A stretch of DNA of 46,405 nucleotides from Paractinoplanes atraurantiacus (GTDB taxonomy: Bacteria; Actinomycetota; Actinomycetes; Mycobacteriales; Micromonosporaceae), in the NCBI RefSeq assembly GCF_900215205.1, contig NZ_OBDY01000049.1, positions 1 through 46,405 on the forward strand, given 5' to 3'. How positions within the stretch are numbered: the first letter of the stretch is position 1; each line of letters begins with the position of its first letter. The translations under genes were made by a program, and so were the position numbers. Of the stretch, positions 44,236 to 46,405 are shown one piece after another. The notes beneath the pieces were generated by a model. That model did not search any database and was not told the origin of the DNA. It saw only the letters and a program-made list of their open reading frames with translations.

Positions 44236-44697
44236 TTAAGCCAGGCGGGCCGGGAAGCCTCCGGTGGCGATCGGGCCCCAGCGGTCGATCGTGACCCGGA
44301 TCAGCGATTTGCCCTGGTCACGCATGGCCTGCCGGTATTCGTCCCAGTTCGGGTGTTCGCCCGAGATCACGCGGAAGTACTCGACCAGCGGCTCCACCGA
44401 ATCCGGCAGATCGATCACCTCGGCCGTGCCGTCGACCTGCACCCACGCCCCGTTGAACTCGTCGGACTCCACCAGGACCGACACGAGCGGGTTGCGCCGG
44501 ATGTTCAGCGCCTTGGCCCGCTCCGGATAGGTCGAGATGACGATGCGGCCCTCGGCGTCGACCCCGCACGTGTTCGGCGAGGCCTGCGGCCGGCCGTCGC
44601 GGCGGGTCGTCATCAGAATGGCCTTGTGGCGCGGCCGCAGGAACTCGAGCAGCTCCTCGCGGCTCACCTTGGTGTTGGTGGCGATCGTGCGGGCCAT
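44236..44697 (-). CDS. PPOX-class F420-dependent oxidoreductase
   Basis: The 153-residue protein has the split-barrel flavin-fold of the pyridoxamine oxidase superfamily. HKAILMTTRRDGRPQASPN near residue 23 and GRIVISTYPERAKALNIRRNP are typical of the F420-binding branch of actinobacteria. The cofactor assignment rests on family resemblance. Its ATG overlaps the ppgK stop by one base (TGATG), so it is translationally coupled to ppgK. Confidence 0.85.
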   Translation of the reverse strand: MARTIATNTKVSREELLEFLRPRHKAILMTTRRDGRPQASPNTCGVDAEGRIVISTYPERAKALNIRRNPLVSVLVESDEFNGAWVQVDGTAEVIDLPDSVEPLVEYFRVISGEHPNWDEYRQAMRDQGKSLIRVTIDRWGPIATGGFPARLA

Positions 44698-45491
44698 CAG
44701 CCGGCCACCCGGGCGCCGGCCTCGTGCGGCGTCACGCCGCCCGGGGAGGCCGCCTTGGCGTCGGTCTCGGCGGTCACCGCGGCGCCGATGATGCCGGCGT
44801 TGTTGAGCAGCGTGGCCGGCACCATCGGCGTCCGGATGTCGATCAGCGGCAGGAACCGGTCGGCCTTCTTGCTGACGCCGCCGCCGATGATGAACAGCCG
44901 CGGCGAGAGCAGCATCTCGACGTGGCGGAGGTAGTTGCCGACCCGGTTGGCCCACTTTTCCCAGCTCAGGTCCTCGGTCTCGCGGGCCCGGTCGGAGGCG
45001 CGGCTCTCGGCGTCGTGCCCGTCGAGCTCGAGGTGGCCGAACTCGGTGTTCGGGATCAGGGTGCCGTCGAGGAACAGGGCGCTGCCGATGCCCGTACCGA
45101 AAGTCAGCATCATGACCAGACCGGCCTGGTCCTTGCCGGCGCCGAAGGCGACCTCGGCCGCGCCCGCCGCGTCGGCGTCGTTGAGCACGCTGACCGGCAT
45201 GCCGAGCCGGTCGCTGAACAGCTGGGCCGCCGGCGCGTCGAGCCACGACTTGTCCACGTTCGCCGCGGTGCGGGTGACGCCGTCGACCACGACGCCGGGG
45301 AAGGTGACGCCGACCCGGTCGAATCCGTCGAACTGCGCCGCCACCTGGGCGACCGCCTCGACGACGCTGGTGACGTCGGAAGGCTGCGGAGTGGGCACGC
45401 GGAACCGCTCCGCGAGCAGCTCGCCCCTGACGGTGTCGACCGGCGCGCCCTTGACTCCGGAGCCGCCGATGTCGATGCCGAGAATGGCCAT
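44697..45491 (-). CDS. ppgK: polyphosphate glucokinase
   Basis: The 264-residue ROK-family enzyme phosphorylates glucose with polyphosphate (and usually ATP). Signatures: LGIDIGGSGVKGAPVD at the start, LNDADAAGAAEV, LTFGTGIGSALF and EFGHLELDGHDAE. ATG 45491 has GGGA about eight bases upstream; the frame extends to 45551. It can feed glucose released by trehalose or glycogen turnover into glucose-6-phosphate, which fits the nearby GlgE operon. Confidence 0.93.
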   Translation of the reverse strand: MAILGIDIGGSGVKGAPVDTVRGELLAERFRVPTPQPSDVTSVVEAVAQVAAQFDGFDRVGVTFPGVVVDGVTRTAANVDKSWLDAPAAQLFSDRLGMPVSVLNDADAAGAAEVAFGAGKDQAGLVMMLTFGTGIGSALFLDGTLIPNTEFGHLELDGHDAESRASDRARETEDLSWEKWANRVGNYLRHVEMLLSPRLFIIGGGVSKKADRFLPLIDIRTPMVPATLLNNAGIIGAAVTAETDAKAASPGGVTPHEAGARVAG

Positions 45492-45713
45492 CCCTGTTTC
45501 CCGTCTGGAGACTTCGTGTGTTTCCCGTTGTTTACCACGGGGGACCGACATTAAATCCCCGCCGCGTCACCCGCTTGGCGCTCGGGGGCCGGGGTTGTCG
45601 AGCGTCACTCGGACGTTCGGCTAGGCAACCCTCCCCTCATCGGCTAGCGTGGAATAACTGAACGGTCGCCGCTAGCGGGCACGGCTCTCTGCCCGTGATG
45701 GAGGACCAAACCC

Positions 45714-46405
45714 ATGCTTTTGTCGTACGCAGACCAGGCAGTTGCCCAGGAGACCGCGGCCGACCTGCTGGCCGCCATGTCGGCGCTCCCCACTGACCAC
45801 CCCGGCCGAGCACATGCCCGCGACCGGGCGATCGAGGCCTGGCTGCCGCTGGCCCGCCACCTCGCCCACCGCTACTCCGGCCGCGGCGAGCCCACCGACG
45901 ACCTCGTGCAGACCGCCAACGTCGGCCTGATCAAGGCGATCGACAAGTTCGACCCCGAGCGCGGCGTCGACTTCGCCGGCTACGCGATCCCCACCATCAT
46001 CGGTGAGATCAAGCGCCACTTCCGCGACCGCACCTGGTCCGTCCGCGTCCCGCGCCGCCTGCAGGAACTGCGCCTGGCCATCACCGAGGCCAACAGCACC
46101 CTGACCCACAGCCTCGGCCGCTCCCCGACCGTCGCCGACGTCGCCGCCCACCTGGGCGTCACCGAGGAAGACGTCCTGGAAGGCCTCGAAGGCGCCCGCG
46201 CCTACAACGCCACCTCCCTGTCGACCCCGATCTCGGCCGACGGCACCACCGAGCTCGGCGACACCCTCGGCGGCGAGGACACCGAGTTCGAACTCGCCGA
46301 GACCCGCGTCGCCCTCGGCCCCGCCCTGGCCACCCTCGACGAGCGCGAGCAGAAGATCCTCACCCTGCGCTTCTACGGCAACCTGACCCAGTCGCAGATC
46401 GCCGA
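45714..46405 (+). CDS. SigB/SigF-family sigma factor, 3' end outside window
   Basis: The first 230 codons are present. Reading from ATG 45714 (GGAGG upstream) gives region 2 with DDLVQTANVGLIKAIDKFDP and FAGYAIPTIIGEIKRHFRD, a TWSVRVPRRLQEL box, region 3, and the start of region 4 (LDEREQKILTLRFYGNLTQSQIA). This is the stress/development SigB-SigF-SigG type. No anti-sigma (RsbW-type) gene is visible within the window. It diverges from ppgK. Confidence 0.93.
   Translation, partial: MLLSYADQAVAQETAADLLAAMSALPTDHPGRAHARDRAIEAWLPLARHLAHRYSGRGEPTDDLVQTANVGLIKAIDKFDPERGVDFAGYAIPTIIGEIKRHFRDRTWSVRVPRRLQELRLAITEANSTLTHSLGRSPTVADVAAHLGVTEEDVLEGLEGARAYNATSLSTPISADGTTELGDTLGGEDTEFELAETRVALGPALATLDEREQKILTLRFYGNLTQSQIA

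Noticed and set aside
45676..45695. Small hairpin upstream of the SigB/F-type gene as a riboswitch
   Set aside because: Only a 6-bp stem is present and no known riboswitch core is visible.

Overview
The window is very GC-rich DNA with gene starts, ribosome sites and gene families typical of a high-GC actinomycete. A complete GlgE pathway, a polyphosphate glucokinase, an F420-dependent oxidoreductase, a secreted GH6 cellulase behind a perfect CebR-type operator, membrane Ser/Thr kinase and PP2C genes, and a SigB/SigF-type sigma factor point to a soil actinomycete. Several small proteins suggest Micromonosporaceae (Actinoplanes-like); this family assignment is inference. No tRNA, rRNA, CRISPR array, phage or insertion sequence was recognised, so this looks like chromosome rather than an island.

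Layout. 1-2.3 kb: a 19-bp repeat array, an unknown membrane protein and a GAF-GGDEF diguanylate cyclase. 2.4-4.9 kb: a secreted GH2 glycosidase with a C-terminal LamG-like domain. 5.0-10.2 kb: a metal-dependent nuclease/phosphatase-fold protein facing a 1107-residue NACHT (NLR-like) ATPase, with a PP2C phosphatase upstream of the NACHT gene on the same strand. 10.3-12.2 kb: a CBM2-GH6 cellobiohydrolase with promoter, operator and terminator all visible. 12.2-15.4 kb: small unknown proteins, an HNH-like protein and degenerate tandem repeats at gene ends. 15.8-20.5 kb: a compact redox operon (bis-heme membrane protein, NuoF-like flavo-iron-sulfur protein fused to a ferredoxin, thioredoxin-fold lipoprotein, CcdA-like transporter) that looks built to carry NAD(P)H electrons across the membrane to extracytoplasmic thiols or other acceptors. 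20.2-22.9 kb: a PspC-domain protein, then an ArsR-type regulator coupled to an MFS transporter that carries 23 hexapeptide repeats at its N terminus. 22.9-28.4 kb: PP2C, Tex, a membrane Ser/Thr kinase with a jelly-roll-like ectodomain, and a GNAT acetyltransferase. 28.5-34.3 kb: a proline-rich membrane protein, an Rrf2-NIPSNAP-VOC operon with a clear Rrf2-type operator, a PepSY protein facing a two-component system, and a small anchored protein. 34.3-41.6 kb: the glgE-treS-mak-glgB operon. 41.9-46.4 kb: an unknown protein with a textbook terminator, an ECF sigma factor with a membrane partner, a 19-bp array of CCGCGCGG palindromes, ppgK coupled to an F420 oxidoreductase gene, and a SigB/F-type sigma factor cut by the window end.

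How the parts fit. TreS turns trehalose into maltose, Mak makes maltose-1-phosphate, GlgE polymerises it and GlgB branches the product; PpgK nearby phosphorylates glucose with polyphosphate. The cellulase and the GH2 enzyme are extracellular polysaccharide functions, the former probably induced by cello-oligosaccharides. The least ordinary parts are the redox operon, the NACHT gene with its PP2C neighbour, the hexapeptide-repeat transporter, and repeated gene-end or intergenic arrays with 18-, 19- and 51-bp periods. Six convergent gene pairs overlap at their stop codons, one of them by about 250 bp.
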